Shown here: positions 12,965-21,937 of the stretch, one piece after another
Layout: every line of letters begins with the position of its first letter
Numbering within the stretch: position 1 is the first letter of the stretch
DNA from: Lysobacter arenosi
GTDB taxonomy: Bacteria; Pseudomonadota; Gammaproteobacteria; Xanthomonadales; Xanthomonadaceae
Direction of reading: 5' to 3'
Assembly: GCF_016613475.2 (NCBI RefSeq)
Contig: NZ_CP071517.1
Location: forward strand, 2,170,001 to 2,234,000
Length of the DNA: 64,000 nt
The notes under the pieces: generated by a model
The model's input: the letters and a program-made list of their open reading frames with translations, nothing else
Database searches by the model: none
Told to the model about the DNA's origin: nothing
Position numbers and translations under genes: made by a program

Positions 12965-13459
12965 TCACTGCTCCGGCGGGAGAAGCTCGATCGCCATCAC
13001 CAGCGCATCCTCGCGGCCATCGCGCGCCGGGTAGTAGCGCGGGCGGCGACCGATCTCGTTGAAGCCTTCGGAATGGTAGAGCGCGATCGCCCCGGCATTG
13101 GAGGGCCGTACTTCCAGGAACACGCGCTCGGCGCCGCGACCGCGTGCGACATGCATCATCGCCCGCAGCAGGTGGCGGCCGTGACCTCGCCCCTGGCGCG
13201 CCGGGTCGATGCAGATATTGAGCACGTGCGCCTCGCCGGCGGCGATGCTCATCAGGAAGTAGCCGACGATCTCGCCGCCCTGCTGCAGCAGCCAGGCCGG
13301 GTAGTCGGCGCGCAGGCAGTCGCGGAAGATGCCGACTGTCCATGGAAATTCGTAGGCGCGGATCTCGACCGCGTGCACCGCGTCGAGGTCGTCCTCGCGC
13401 ATGGGCCGCAGCGTGCCGGCGGGCGACGCCTGGCCGGTATCGACGGCCAGCGCGCTCAC
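12965..13459 (-). CDS. rimI: Ribosomal protein S18 alanine N-acetyltransferase RimI
   Basis: GNAT acetyltransferase expected to acetylate the N-terminal alanine of ribosomal protein S18. The acetyl-CoA loop is RQGRGHGRHLL, preceded by the strand AHVLNICIDP and followed by ERVFLEVRPSNAGAIALYHSEGF, all typical of RimI. I place the start at GTG 13459 because it overlaps the holD stop as GTGA, the same coupling seen at the other joint of this operon. That gives 164 residues; an ATG at 13501 would add 14 residues inside holD. It is the last gene of pssA-holD-rimI. Confidence 0.88.
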   Translation of the reverse strand: MSALAVDTGQASPAGTLRPMREDDLDAVHAVEIRAYEFPWTVGIFRDCLRADYPAWLLQQGGEIVGYFLMSIAAGEAHVLNICIDPARQGRGHGRHLLRAMMHVARGRGAERVFLEVRPSNAGAIALYHSEGFNEIGRRPRYYPARDGREDALVMAIELLPPEQ

Positions 13460-13851
13460 GCCGAGCCACTCCGTCGGCGCAACGCCCGCAGGTGGGGCCA
13501 CAGCGCGCGCTTGGCCGCGGCATTGCCGCGCAGCGAAGCGAGGTCGGTAACCAGTACAGCCACATCGGCATCGCCACTGTCGCGTCCGGCCGCACGCAGC
13601 ACCGCCAGCATCAGGCGATCAGCCCGGGCCGGTTCGCGCGGCGCCGGGGCCGGTGCCGCCGGTCGCGCCCGCACAGCACCCTCGCCCTTCAACAGTGCTG
13701 CGGCTTCACGGCGGGCATCGGCCGGAGCGTCCTGCGCGTTGGAAACGGCCTGCGAACCGGACTCGACCGACTGCGCGCCGCCCAGGGCCCACACCTGGTG
13801 GCCCATGGCCTGCAGCCATTCGTGCTGCTGCGGGCTCCACAGCGCGCTCAT
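13456..13851 (-). CDS. holD: Probable DNA polymerase III psi subunit HolD
   Basis: 131 residues, easily left as hypothetical. Its N terminus (QQHEWLQAMGHQVWALGG) matches the layout of E. coli HolD (WQLQQLGITQWSLRRPG). Near the C terminus LASLRGNAAAKRALWPHL resembles the HolD segment LTDLRANPTARAALWQQI. The middle is a poorly conserved Ala/Pro/Arg-rich linker. The position immediately before rimI is the same as in E. coli (holD-rimI). Both ends are coupled: ATGA with pssA upstream and GTGA with rimI downstream. The call rests on short motifs plus synteny and is not certain. Confidence 0.72.
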   Translation of the reverse strand: MSALWSPQQHEWLQAMGHQVWALGGAQSVESGSQAVSNAQDAPADARREAAALLKGEGAVRARPAAPAPAPREPARADRLMLAVLRAAGRDSGDADVAVLVTDLASLRGNAAAKRALWPHLRALRRRSGSA

Positions 13852-14624
13852 GTGCCCGCCTCGGCCGCTGCCGGCCGCCGCAGCTTGCGCCAGGCCGCAT
13901 AGCCCGGGCCCGACAGTGCGTACAGGCCACCGATCACCAGCAACACCCGCGGCGGATCGATGGCAATGGCCACCAGCACCGCCAGCACCACCACGATCGC
14001 CAGGAACGGCACACGGTCGTGGCGCGGACCGCCGCCCTTGAAGCTGAAATAGCGTAGGCGGCTGACCATGAGGAGGCCGGCGACCACGGTCACCGCCAGC
14101 GCGGCGTACCTCAATTGCTCGCCGCTGTAGCCCATGTCGTCACAGGTCCAGACGAAGCTGGCAACCAGCCCGGCCGCCGCCGGACTGGCCAGGCCGATGA
14201 ACCAGCGCTTGTCGACCTCGCCCACCTGGGAATTGAAGCGCGCCAGCCGCAGTGCCGCGCAGGCGGCATAGAGGAAGGCCGCGACCCAGCCGATCTTGCC
14301 GGGAATCGGCCCGTCGAGCCGGGTCGCCGAGAGCGCCCAGTGGTACATCACCAGCGCCGGAGCCAGGCCGAAGCTGACCAGATCGGCCAGCGAGTCGTAC
14401 TGCACCCCGAACTCGCTCTGGGTGTTGGTCAGGCGCGCCACCCGGCCGTCCAGGCCGTCGAGGATGCCGGCCACGAATACGGCGATGCAGGCGTCGTCGA
14501 ACCGGCCCTCGGTGGCGGCGATGATCGCGTAGAAGCCGGCAAACAGGCCGCCGGTGGTGAAAAGGTTCGGCAGCAGGTAGATGCCGCGACCGCGCGGCCG
14601 CGGGGTTTGTTGCAATTCGTCCAT
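13848..14624 (-). CDS. pssA: CDP-diacylglycerol--serine O-phosphatidyltransferase
   Basis: Membrane enzyme making phosphatidylserine, the precursor of phosphatidylethanolamine. The start chosen is ATG 14624 (MDELQQTPRPRGRG), giving 258 residues; the frame is open upstream but overlaps the divergent gene. The CDP-alcohol phosphotransferase motif D-G-x2-A-R-x8-G-x3-D-x3-D is visible as DGRVARL...GVQYDSLAD around residues 58-81. About eight hydrophobic segments follow. This is the integral-membrane type of PssA, not the phospholipase-D type of E. coli. It is the first gene of an operon with holD and rimI. Confidence 0.9.
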   Translation of the reverse strand: MDELQQTPRPRGRGIYLLPNLFTTGGLFAGFYAIIAATEGRFDDACIAVFVAGILDGLDGRVARLTNTQSEFGVQYDSLADLVSFGLAPALVMYHWALSATRLDGPIPGKIGWVAAFLYAACAALRLARFNSQVGEVDKRWFIGLASPAAAGLVASFVWTCDDMGYSGEQLRYAALAVTVVAGLLMVSRLRYFSFKGGGPRHDRVPFLAIVVVLAVLVAIAIDPPRVLLVIGGLYALSGPGYAAWRKLRRPAAAEAGT

Positions 14625-14706
14625 GTTTGGAAGTGTAGCGCTTGCCTGCGCCCCGGCGCGGTGATGCAATCGGACCTTCTTCCGCTCCCAACCGCCTGGA
14701 GCCACC

Positions 14707-15117
14707 ATGCCCCGCCAGTCCGTCCGTCTGCTGCCCGGCCTCGTCGCCGGCCTGTGCCTGGTCGTCGCACTGCCCGTCAGTGCGGCCAAGGTCTACCAGT
14801 GGAAAGACGCCCAGGGCGTCACCCACTACTCCGATGCGCCTCCGGCGGGCCAGGAGTACAAGAACCGCGGCCAACACGAGGACACCGGCAAGCCGGCACC
14901 CACTGCCGCCGCCAAACCGGTGGTCAATTCCAACTGCAGCAACGCGCGCAGCAACCTGACCATTCTCCAGGGCAACCAGCCGGTCGCCGTCGACGAGGAC
15001 AAGGACGGCAAGCCCGACCGCAGCCTCAACGACAGCGAGCGCGCAAACCGCACCCAGCTGGCCGAAGCGCAGATCAAGACCTATTGCGAGGGCGGTGCCG
15101 TCACCAGCGGCGGCTGA
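14707..15117 (+). CDS. DUF4124 domain-containing periplasmic protein
   Basis: 136 residues with a signal peptide ending near SAA (27). It is followed at once by the DUF4124 pattern [19 protein letters not shown], a short beta-type domain common in exported proteins of this family. The rest is Ala/Lys-rich, with a pair of cysteines (SNCSNAR and KTYCEGG). Role unknown. It is divergent from pssA and ends 82 bases before the proS start. Confidence 0.8.
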   Translation: MPRQSVRLLPGLVAGLCLVVALPVSAAKVYQWKDAQGVTHYSDAPPAGQEYKNRGQHEDTGKPAPTAAAKPVVNSNCSNARSNLTILQGNQPVAVDEDKDGKPDRSLNDSERANRTQLAEAQIKTYCEGGAVTSGG

Positions 15118-15199
15118 CCGGGCCCCTCTGTGCTGCCATGCCCGGCACTGGTCCGGCGCATGGCAAAATGGCCGCTTCCCTACGTCCGAAGCCGAGCCG

Positions 15200-16912
15200 A
15201 TGCGCCTGTCGCAGTTCCACCTCCACACCAGCAAGGAAACGCCCGCCGAGGCCGAGATCGTCAGTCACAAGCTGATGCTCAAGGCCGGCATGATCCGCAA
15301 GCTTGCCGCTGGCCTGTACACGTGGTCGCCGCTGGGCCTGCGCGTGCTGCGCAAGGTGGAGCGCGCCGTGCGCGAGGAAATGAACGCAAGCGGTGCGATC
15401 GAAGTGCTGATGCCTTCGGTGCAGCCCAGGGAGCTGTGGGAGGAAACCGGGCGCTGGGAGAAGTTCGGCGGCCAGCTGCTGAAGATCCAGGACCGCAAGG
15501 AAGCCTGGTACTGCTACGGCCCCACGCACGAGGAGGTCATCACCGACTTCGCGCGCCAGGAGCTGTCGAGCTACAAGCAGCTGCCGGTCAACTTCTACCA
15601 GATCCAGACCAAGTTCCGCGACGAGATCCGCCCGCGCTTCGGCGTGATGCGCGCGCGCGAGTTCCTGATGAAGGACGCCTACTCCTTCCACCTCAGCGAC
15701 GAGGACCTGGGCGTCGAGTACAAGAACATGTACGACACCTACGGCCGCATCTTCACGCGCCTGGGCCTTAAGTTCCGCGCCGTCTCGGCCGACTCCGGCG
15801 CCATCGGCGGCGCGGTGTCGCACGAGTTCCACGTGCTGGCCGAGTCGGGCGAGGATGCGCTCGCGTTCCACAGCGGCTCGGACTATGCCGCCAACGTCGA
15901 ACTCGCGCAGGCCGCCGAACCCGCTCCGCGCGCGGCCGCAAGCGAAGCGATGCGCAAGGTCGACACGCCGACGCAGAAGACCTGCGAGGACGTCGCCGCG
16001 CTGATGGGCATCGCGCTGCAGCGCACGGTGAAGTCGGTGGCGATCATCGGCGCCGACGCCGACGGCAACGCCCAGTTCGTGCTCGCGCTGGTGCGCGGCG
16101 ACCACGTGGTCAACGAAATCAAGCTGTCGAAGCTGGCCGGCCTGGGCGAGTACCGCCTGGCCACGGAGGCCGAGATCGTGGCCCACCTGGGCAGCGAACC
16201 CGGTTTCCTCGGCCCGGTTGCGCCGCGCAAGGCCATCCGCGTGATCGCCGATCGCAGCGTCGCCGCCATGGCTGACTTCGTCGTCGGCGCCAACGAGGCT
16301 GGCTATCACCTGGCCGGCATCAACTGGGGCCGCGACCTTGCCGAGCCGGACGTCGTCGCCGACATCCGTAACGTGGTCGAGGGTGACATCGCGCCGGATG
16401 GCGAGGGCACGATCGGCCTGGCCCGCGGCATCGAGGTCGGCCATGTATTCCAGCTCGGCCGCAAGTACGCCGAAGCAATGAAGCTGACCGTGCTCGACGC
16501 CAACGGCAAGGCGGCAACGCCGGCGATGGGCTGCTACGGCATCGGCGTGTCGCGGATCGTGGCGGCCGCCATCGAGCAGAACAACGACGACAACGGCATC
16601 ATCTGGCCCGAGGCGATGGCGCCGTGGCAGGCAGTGGTGTGCGTGATCAACCCCAAGGGCGACGCAACCGTCGCGCAGGCCGCCCAGGACCTCTACGCCG
16701 AGCTCAACGCCGCCGGCATCGAGACCGCGCTCGACGACCGTGGCCTGCGCCCGGGCGCGATGTTCGCCGACATGGAACTGATCGGCATCCCGCACCGGAT
16801 CGTCGTGTCCGAACGCGGCCTTGCCTCGGGCACGTTCGAGTACCGCCACCGTCGCGCCAGCGAGGCGGAGAATCTCGACCGCGCCGCACTCCTGGCCAGA
16901 CTCGGCAAGTAA
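15200..16912 (+). CDS. proS: Prolyl-tRNA synthetase
   Basis: Class II synthetase charging tRNA-Pro, 570 residues from ATG 15200 ([15 protein letters not shown]). This is the bacterial-type architecture. Motif 1 is around [27 protein letters not shown] and motif 2 is around [31 protein letters not shown]. An inserted YbaK-like editing domain spans about 225-390 ([22 protein letters not shown]). Motif 3 is [12 protein letters not shown], and an anticodon-binding domain is at the C terminus. A 13-base perfect inverted repeat follows the stop. Confidence 0.95.
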   Translation: MRLSQFHLHTSKETPAEAEIVSHKLMLKAGMIRKLAAGLYTWSPLGLRVLRKVERAVREEMNASGAIEVLMPSVQPRELWEETGRWEKFGGQLLKIQDRKEAWYCYGPTHEEVITDFARQELSSYKQLPVNFYQIQTKFRDEIRPRFGVMRAREFLMKDAYSFHLSDEDLGVEYKNMYDTYGRIFTRLGLKFRAVSADSGAIGGAVSHEFHVLAESGEDALAFHSGSDYAANVELAQAAEPAPRAAASEAMRKVDTPTQKTCEDVAALMGIALQRTVKSVAIIGADADGNAQFVLALVRGDHVVNEIKLSKLAGLGEYRLATEAEIVAHLGSEPGFLGPVAPRKAIRVIADRSVAAMADFVVGANEAGYHLAGINWGRDLAEPDVVADIRNVVEGDIAPDGEGTIGLARGIEVGHVFQLGRKYAEAMKLTVLDANGKAATPAMGCYGIGVSRIVAAAIEQNNDDNGIIWPEAMAPWQAVVCVINPKGDATVAQAAQDLYAELNAAGIETALDDRGLRPGAMFADMELIGIPHRIVVSERGLASGTFEYRHRRASEAENLDRAALLARLGK

Positions 16913-16920
16913 ATCGCCAT

Positions 16921-16951
16921 ATCCGGCGCGGTCGCGATGACCGCGCCGGAT
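16921..16951 (+). terminator. Probable proS terminator hairpin
   Basis: Perfect 13-base inverted repeat, ATCCGGCGCGGTC / GACCGCGCCGGAT, with a five-base loop, starting 9 bases after the proS stop. It has no T-run, so termination strength is uncertain. Confidence 0.6.
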
Positions 16952-17193
16952 AATCGGTGATATTCACCTGATTTACTTGGCGGGCGCCGCGGGATTATCA
17001 TCCTGCGCTGCCTGAACGGTTTCGGCTGCCTCGTTTTTACCGGCGCCGCGCCGTTTCCACCGCTACATCCCCCGCGGCCCCTGCCGCTGCCGGCCCCTGC
17101 TCCCGGTCACTGCTCCCGGTATCGGCCCGGCATACCAACGGATCCATCCAAGCCTGACATTCCGCCCGTAATTCCACCCTTACCGGAGGTTTC

Positions 17194-17562
17194 ATGTCGA
17201 TCGATATCACCTCGCTGTCGGCGAAAGAGCTCGACGCGCTGATCAACCAGGCCAGAAAGCGCAAGACCACGCTGAACAAGCGCAAGCCGATTGCCACGGT
17301 CCGCAACAAACTCACCCAGCTGGCGAAGGCCGAGGGTTACAGCATCGCCGAGCTGTTCGGCGGCGGCGCCCCGGCCCGCACCGCCAAACCGGCAAGCAAG
17401 GCCGCCCCGAAGAAGGCGCGCAAGGCGATGGGGAAGGTCGCGCCCAAATACCGCAACCCGGCCGACCCCGGTGAAACCTGGACCGGCCGTGGCAAGCAGC
17501 CGCGCTGGCTGGCCGCGCATACCGCGGCCGGGCGCAGGCTCGAAGAGTTTCTGATCAAGTAA
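17194..17562 (+). CDS. H-NS-like nucleoid-associated protein
   Basis: 122-residue histone-like DNA-binding protein. A short N-terminal helical region (about 5-50, with LSAKELDALINQARKRK and a Lys-rich stretch) would mediate oligomerisation. A basic Ala/Lys/Pro linker (60-85) leads to the H-NS C-terminal DNA-binding consensus YRNPADPGETWTGRGKQPRWL. The proteins usually silence AT-rich or foreign DNA; its targets are unknown. A run TTACCGGAGG just upstream of the ATG supplies a good ribosome-binding site. It is monocistronic between proS and the convergent thrE-like gene. Confidence 0.88.
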   Translation: MSIDITSLSAKELDALINQARKRKTTLNKRKPIATVRNKLTQLAKAEGYSIAELFGGGAPARTAKPASKAAPKKARKAMGKVAPKYRNPADPGETWTGRGKQPRWLAAHTAAGRRLEEFLIK

Positions 17563-17565
17563 ACC

Positions 17566-17606
17566 GCCGGATTACCCGGGCACGATTACCCGGGCACGCA
17601 TCCGGC
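17566..17606 (+). terminator. Stem with a tandem 14-base repeat in its loop
   Basis: GCCGGAT (17566-17572) pairs with ATCCGGC (17600-17606), followed by AGTTTTC. The intervening sequence contains GATTACCCGGGCAC twice in direct tandem (17570-17583 and 17584-17597). It is likely the H-NS gene terminator with a recent duplication. Confidence 0.5.
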
Positions 17607-17650
17607 AGTTTTCAATCCCGATGGCGGGAGCGGGTCCGCTCGCCCTGCCC

Positions 17651-18901
17651 TTACAGATTGCGTCGCGCCGGCAGCAGCAGGTTGCCGAACAGCAGGCCGG
17701 CGACCAGGGCCAGCAGGATATTCAGCACGGCCAGCAGCGCGGCCTGGCCGGCATCGACGTCCTGCTGCTGGATCAGCGTGAGGAAGCCGCGCAGGCTGGC
17801 GCTGCCCGGAACCAGCATGATGATGCCGGGCACGCGCAGGATGGCGCCGGGCCGGTTCCACCAGCGCGCATAGGCATTGCCGGCGGCGGTCAGCACGAGC
17901 GCGGCCAGGAAGATGCCGGCCGGGCTGCCGAAGGCCTGTCCGCCGAATCTGGAAATCAGGTAGCCGCTGGCCGCTGCCGCCATCACCTTCGGGTAATCGC
18001 GACGGTTGGCCCGGAACAGCACCGCGAAGGCGAAGGACGCCAGCGCCAGCGCCGCCCACTCCACCCATTCCGGCTGCGGCCGCGACGCCCGTACCTGCGC
18101 ATCGAGTCCGATCATCTCGGCCAGGTACAGCGCGATCACGGTGCCGATGGCGAGCTTGAGCACCGTCGTCAACGCACCGGCGAAGCGGGCCGTGCCCGAC
18201 ACCAGGTGCTGGCTGGTGAGCTCGTTGACGGCGTTGGTCAGCGCCATGCCGGGCAGCAGCACGATCAGCGACGCGATGATGACCGTGTTCTGGTTCAACG
18301 GCGCCACGTACGCGGCGACCAGCAGGGTCACGCTCGCGGCGAACATCGCGGCGACCGCTTCGAGCGGTTCCTTGAAACGCGGTTGCGCTTCCGACACCTG
18401 CACGAACAGACCAATCAGCAGGCCGTTGGCACCCGCTACGCAGATGTCCAGCCACGGCAGGCGCAGCACGCCGGCGATCGCCGTCGCCGCCAGGCAGTAG
18501 CCAAGCACCTGCATCGCGCGCGAGCGCCACGTCGGCGGGCGGTCGAGCGCGCTCATCTGCGCGTGCGCCTCGGCCAGGCCGAGGCGACCGGCGACGACGT
18601 CTTCGGCGATGCGGTCGGTTTCGGCCAGGCGGTACAGATCGTTCTCACCCGGCGGCAGGCGGATCACGCGCGTGGTGTCGCTGTCGCCCGGCGGACGCTG
18701 CGGGTCGCTGAAGGTCAGGATCATGCCGGTCGGATTCGACCAGGGTTCGCACTCCAGCCGAAGCTGCTGCGCGACCGCGCTGATCGCCCCCTCGAGCCTT
18801 TGCGCGGTGGTGCCGTAGGCATGCAGTCGCTCGGCCAGCTCGATCACGAAATTGATGCGGGCGGCGTAGCTGGCGGCGCTCAGGGGAGACGGATTCGACA
18901 T
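17651..18901 (-). CDS. Threonine/serine exporter family protein (ThrE/DUF1212)
   Basis: 416-residue inner-membrane protein from ATG 18901 (MSNPSPLSAASYAARINFV). The N-terminal cytosolic half holds the ThrE signature region (YAARINFVIELAERLHAYGTTAQRLEGAI and PTGMILTFSDP). About ten transmembrane helices follow from residue 130, covering both the ThrE and ThrE_2 segments in one chain (the Corynebacterium ThrE layout). VLLPGMALTNAVNEL is a conserved family motif. Amino-acid export is known for some members; the substrate here is inference. Divergent from the lipid ABC transporter operon, with 118 bases between starts. Confidence 0.82.
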   Translation of the reverse strand: MSNPSPLSAASYAARINFVIELAERLHAYGTTAQRLEGAISAVAQQLRLECEPWSNPTGMILTFSDPQRPPGDSDTTRVIRLPPGENDLYRLAETDRIAEDVVAGRLGLAEAHAQMSALDRPPTWRSRAMQVLGYCLAATAIAGVLRLPWLDICVAGANGLLIGLFVQVSEAQPRFKEPLEAVAAMFAASVTLLVAAYVAPLNQNTVIIASLIVLLPGMALTNAVNELTSQHLVSGTARFAGALTTVLKLAIGTVIALYLAEMIGLDAQVRASRPQPEWVEWAALALASFAFAVLFRANRRDYPKVMAAAASGYLISRFGGQAFGSPAGIFLAALVLTAAGNAYARWWNRPGAILRVPGIIMLVPGSASLRGFLTLIQQQDVDAGQAALLAVLNILLALVAGLLFGNLLLPARRNL

Positions 18902-19019
18902 GGCGCGAAGGATGGCATGCGAGGGCCGGATGCGGGAGCACCCACGTGCGGGCATGACGGCCCGGCCGCGCCTTCGCCAACCGCCGGCTCCGACTCAGGT
19001 ATCCTCGCGCCGAGGCTCC

Positions 19020-20138
19020 ATGACCGATACGTCCGCGCACCCGCCGCTGATCGCCGCCGATGGCCACACGCCGTCGCGTCTTCGCCTGAGCGGCAGCTGG
19101 ACCCTCGACTACGCGACCCAGATCGGCGAGGCACTGTTGGATGCGCCCGACGCCATCGACGCCGTCGATGCCACCGGCGTCGACCGCATGGACTCGGTGG
19201 GCGTGCTGCAGCTGCTGCGCTTCGCCCGCCGCCACGGCATCGAGTTCGATGCCTTCACTTTCCACGACGACCATCGCGCGCTGGTAACGGCGATCGAGGA
19301 CGTCGCCGACGATCGCCCGCGCCGCAAGCGCGAGTACGGTGTCAGCGCGGCACTGGCGCGCCTTGGCTTCGCGGTGAGCGACAACTACCGCGAGGCGCGC
19401 GCGCTGATCGGCTTCTTTGGCGAGACCCAGCTGAAGCTGCTGCGCATGTTCAAGGAGCCTTCGCGCTTCCGCCCCACCGCGACCGTGCACCACATGGAGC
19501 AGGTCGGCCTCGACGCGGTGCCGCTGATCGCCCTGCTGTGCTTCCTGGTCGGCGCGGTGGTCGCCTTCCTCGGCGCCAACATCCTCGCCGACTTCGGTGC
19601 GCAGATCTATGTGGTCGAACTGGTCAGCATTGCGTTCCTGCGCGAGTTCGGCGTTTTGCTGACCGCGATCGTGCTGGCCGGCCGCACCGCCAGCGCCTTC
19701 ACCGCGCAGATCGGCGCGATGGTCAGTCGCGAGGAGGTCGATGCGATCCGCACGCTCGGCATGGACCCGGTCGACCTGCTGGTGATCCCGCGCATGCTGG
19801 CGCTGCTGGTGATGCTGCCGCTGCTGACCTTCATCGCGATGGTCTTCGGCCTCATCGGCGGCCTGACCGTCGGCGCCTACAACCTCGACATCCCGCCGCA
19901 GCAATACCTGGCCCGCATGCACGAGACGATGGAGCTGCGGCATTTCCTGGTCGGCCTGTCGAAGGCGCCGGTGTTCGCGCTGCTGATCAGCCTGATCGGT
20001 TGCCTGGAAGGGCTGCAGGTCGAAGGCACGGCGCAGTCGGTCGGTGAACGCACCACCTCCAGCGTCGTTCAGTCGATCTCGATGGTGATCGTGCTCGATG
20101 CGTTCTTCGCCATCTGGTTCATGGAAATGGGCATCTGA
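19020..20138 (+). CDS. mlaE: STAS-MlaE fusion, permease of a lipid ABC transporter
   Basis: 372 residues. The N-terminal roughly 100 form a STAS (MlaB-like) domain (LRLSGSWTLDY, DATGVDRMDSVGVLQLLRF). From about 120 onward is an MlaE permease with HHMEQVGLDAVPLIALLCFLVGAVVAF, EFGVLLTAIVLAGRTASAFTAQIGAM and the GTAQSVGERTTSSVVQSI region. Such permeases move phospholipids between the membranes with MlaF and MlaD. The start at ATG 19020 directly precedes the STAS domain. It is the first gene of a four-gene operon, two bases ahead of mlaF. Confidence 0.88.
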   Translation: MTDTSAHPPLIAADGHTPSRLRLSGSWTLDYATQIGEALLDAPDAIDAVDATGVDRMDSVGVLQLLRFARRHGIEFDAFTFHDDHRALVTAIEDVADDRPRRKREYGVSAALARLGFAVSDNYREARALIGFFGETQLKLLRMFKEPSRFRPTATVHHMEQVGLDAVPLIALLCFLVGAVVAFLGANILADFGAQIYVVELVSIAFLREFGVLLTAIVLAGRTASAFTAQIGAMVSREEVDAIRTLGMDPVDLLVIPRMLALLVMLPLLTFIAMVFGLIGGLTVGAYNLDIPPQQYLARMHETMELRHFLVGLSKAPVFALLISLIGCLEGLQVEGTAQSVGERTTSSVVQSISMVIVLDAFFAIWFMEMGI

Positions 20139-20140
20139 CC

Positions 20141-20965
20141 ATGGCGCAGACCATCCACTGCCTGCCTGACCACGAAGAGCCGATCGTGCGCGTGCGCGGC
20201 CTGACCAACCGCTTCGGCGAGCAGGTCGTGCACGAGGGCCTGGACCTGGACGTGCTCCCCGGCGAGATCCTCGGCGTGGTCGGCGGCTCCGGCGCCGGCA
20301 AGTCGGTACTGATGCGATCGATCCTTGGCCTGCGCCGGCCCGATGCCGGCGAGATCGAAGTGCTCGGCCTCGACGCGCGCAGCGAAGACCCGGACCTGCG
20401 CCGCGCGATCGAGCGCAACACCGGCGTGCTGTTCCAGGACGGTGCGCTGTTCTCGTCGCTGACCGTGGGCGAGAACGTGCAGGTGCCGCTGAAGGAGTAC
20501 CACAGCGACCTGCCCGACTCGCTGCGCTACGAACTGGCGCTGCTCAAGGTCAAGCTCGCCGGCCTGCCTGCCGATGCGCTCAACAAGCTGCCGTCGCAGC
20601 TGTCAGGCGGCATGCGCAAGCGCGCCGGCCTGGCGCGTGCACTGGCGCTGGATCCGCCGCTGCTGTTCCTCGACGAACCCACTGCCGGCCTCGACCCGAT
20701 CGGCGCGGCCGCGTTCGACCGCCTGATCCGCACGCTGCAGCAGGCACTGGGCCTGACCGTATTCCTGATCACACACGACCTCGACACCCTTTACGCTATC
20801 TGTGACCGCATCGCGGTGATCGCTGATCGCAAGGTGATCGCCTGCGCGCCGCTGGCCGAGGTCGAACAGTTGGATCATCCGTGGGTGAGGGAGTACTTCC
20901 ATGGTCCGCGCGCGCGTGCCGCGCAGCAGACCCGGCAACGCGACCTGGAGGTCGGCGCAAGATGA
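20141..20965 (+). CDS. mlaF: MlaF-type ABC transporter ATP-binding protein
   Basis: 274-residue ATPase of the lipid transporter. Walker A GGSGAGKSV is at 48-56, the Q-loop around VLFQDGALFSSLTVGENV, the signature is QLSGGMRKRAGLARAL and Walker B LLFLDEPTAGLDP, with the switch His in FLITHDLD. The F/Q-D-G-A-L-F-S-S-L motif is typical of MlaF/MkL ATPases. The C-terminal tail (RARAAQQTRQRDLEV) is extended and basic. Confidence 0.9.
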   Translation: MAQTIHCLPDHEEPIVRVRGLTNRFGEQVVHEGLDLDVLPGEILGVVGGSGAGKSVLMRSILGLRRPDAGEIEVLGLDARSEDPDLRRAIERNTGVLFQDGALFSSLTVGENVQVPLKEYHSDLPDSLRYELALLKVKLAGLPADALNKLPSQLSGGMRKRAGLARALALDPPLLFLDEPTAGLDPIGAAAFDRLIRTLQQALGLTVFLITHDLDTLYAICDRIAVIADRKVIACAPLAEVEQLDHPWVREYFHGPRARAAQQTRQRDLEVGAR

Positions 20966-21010
20966 CGCACCTGAAGCACTCCATCACGAATACAGCCCTG
21001 CGGTCCTGAC

Positions 21011-21937
21011 ATGGAAACCAAGGCCAATTACGTCCTCATCGGCGCGTTCACCATCGTGGTGACGTTGCTGTTGCTGCTGTTCGCCTTGTGGGCGGCCAAG
21101 TACACCTCGGAGAAGGACTGGCGCAACTACGCCGTGCTCTTTACCGAACCGGTAACCGGCCTGACCGAAGGCAGTTCGGTGCAGTACAACGGCATTTCGG
21201 TCGGCACCGTCGAGACACTCCGGCTTGCACCCGACGACCCGCGCCGCGTGATCGCGCTGCTGCGCCTGCAGGCCAGTGCGCCGATCAAGACCGACACGCG
21301 CGCCAAGCTGTCTATCCAGGGCATCACCGGCAGTCCCTTCATCCAGCTCACCGGCGGCAACCCGGGCAGCCCGGCGCTGGCCGACGTCGACCGGCGCGAA
21401 ACGCCGGTGATCCAGACCGAGGCATCGGCGCTGCAGAACATCGCCGACACCGCCAACCGCCTGGTCGCGCGCATGGACCAGGTGCTCAGCGACGAGAACG
21501 TCAAGCGCGTCTCCAACACGCTGGCCAACATCGAGTCGGCGACCAGTGCCATCGCCGACCAGCGCGAGGACCTGCGCACGCTGATCACCAGCGCGCGCAA
21601 GTCCAGCGAACAGTTGTCGGTGACCCTGACGACCACCAACCGCGCCGTCGAGAGCGTCGACCGCGAACTCGTTGCCAAGCTGCCCGGCCTGATCGCCAAG
21701 CTCGACAGCACGCTCACGCGCCTGGATTCGGCCGCCAACAACGCCAACGGCGTGCTCGCCGACAACCGCACCGCGATCAACAGCTTTGCCAACGACGGCC
21801 TGGCCCAGCTCGGTCCGACGCTGGGCGAGCTGCGGCTGCTGGTGCGCGACCTGCGCCGCATCTCCGACCGTCTCGACAGCAACCCGACCCGCTACCTGCT
21901 TGGCCGCGACGCGCCCAAGGAGTTCGAACCCAAATGA
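21011..21937 (+). CDS. mlaD: MlaD/MCE-domain periplasmic lipid-binding protein
   Basis: 308 residues: one N-terminal transmembrane helix (YVLIGAFTIVVTLLLLLFALW), then a single MCE domain (about 38-115, with GLTEGSSVQYNGISVGTV and IQGITGSPFIQLTG). A long helical C-terminal part (about 140-290), rich in regularly spaced hydrophobics, resembles the tubular helices of longer MCE proteins. It should form a hexameric ring that passes lipid between MlaE and the periplasm. The stop overlaps the start of the lipoprotein gene (ATGA). Confidence 0.88.
   Translation: METKANYVLIGAFTIVVTLLLLLFALWAAKYTSEKDWRNYAVLFTEPVTGLTEGSSVQYNGISVGTVETLRLAPDDPRRVIALLRLQASAPIKTDTRAKLSIQGITGSPFIQLTGGNPGSPALADVDRRETPVIQTEASALQNIADTANRLVARMDQVLSDENVKRVSNTLANIESATSAIADQREDLRTLITSARKSSEQLSVTLTTTNRAVESVDRELVAKLPGLIAKLDSTLTRLDSAANNANGVLADNRTAINSFANDGLAQLGPTLGELRLLVRDLRRISDRLDSNPTRYLLGRDAPKEFEPK

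Noticed and set aside
15101..16849. Long open frame antisense to proS
   Set aside because: Same shadow composition; proS on the plus strand has all class II motifs.
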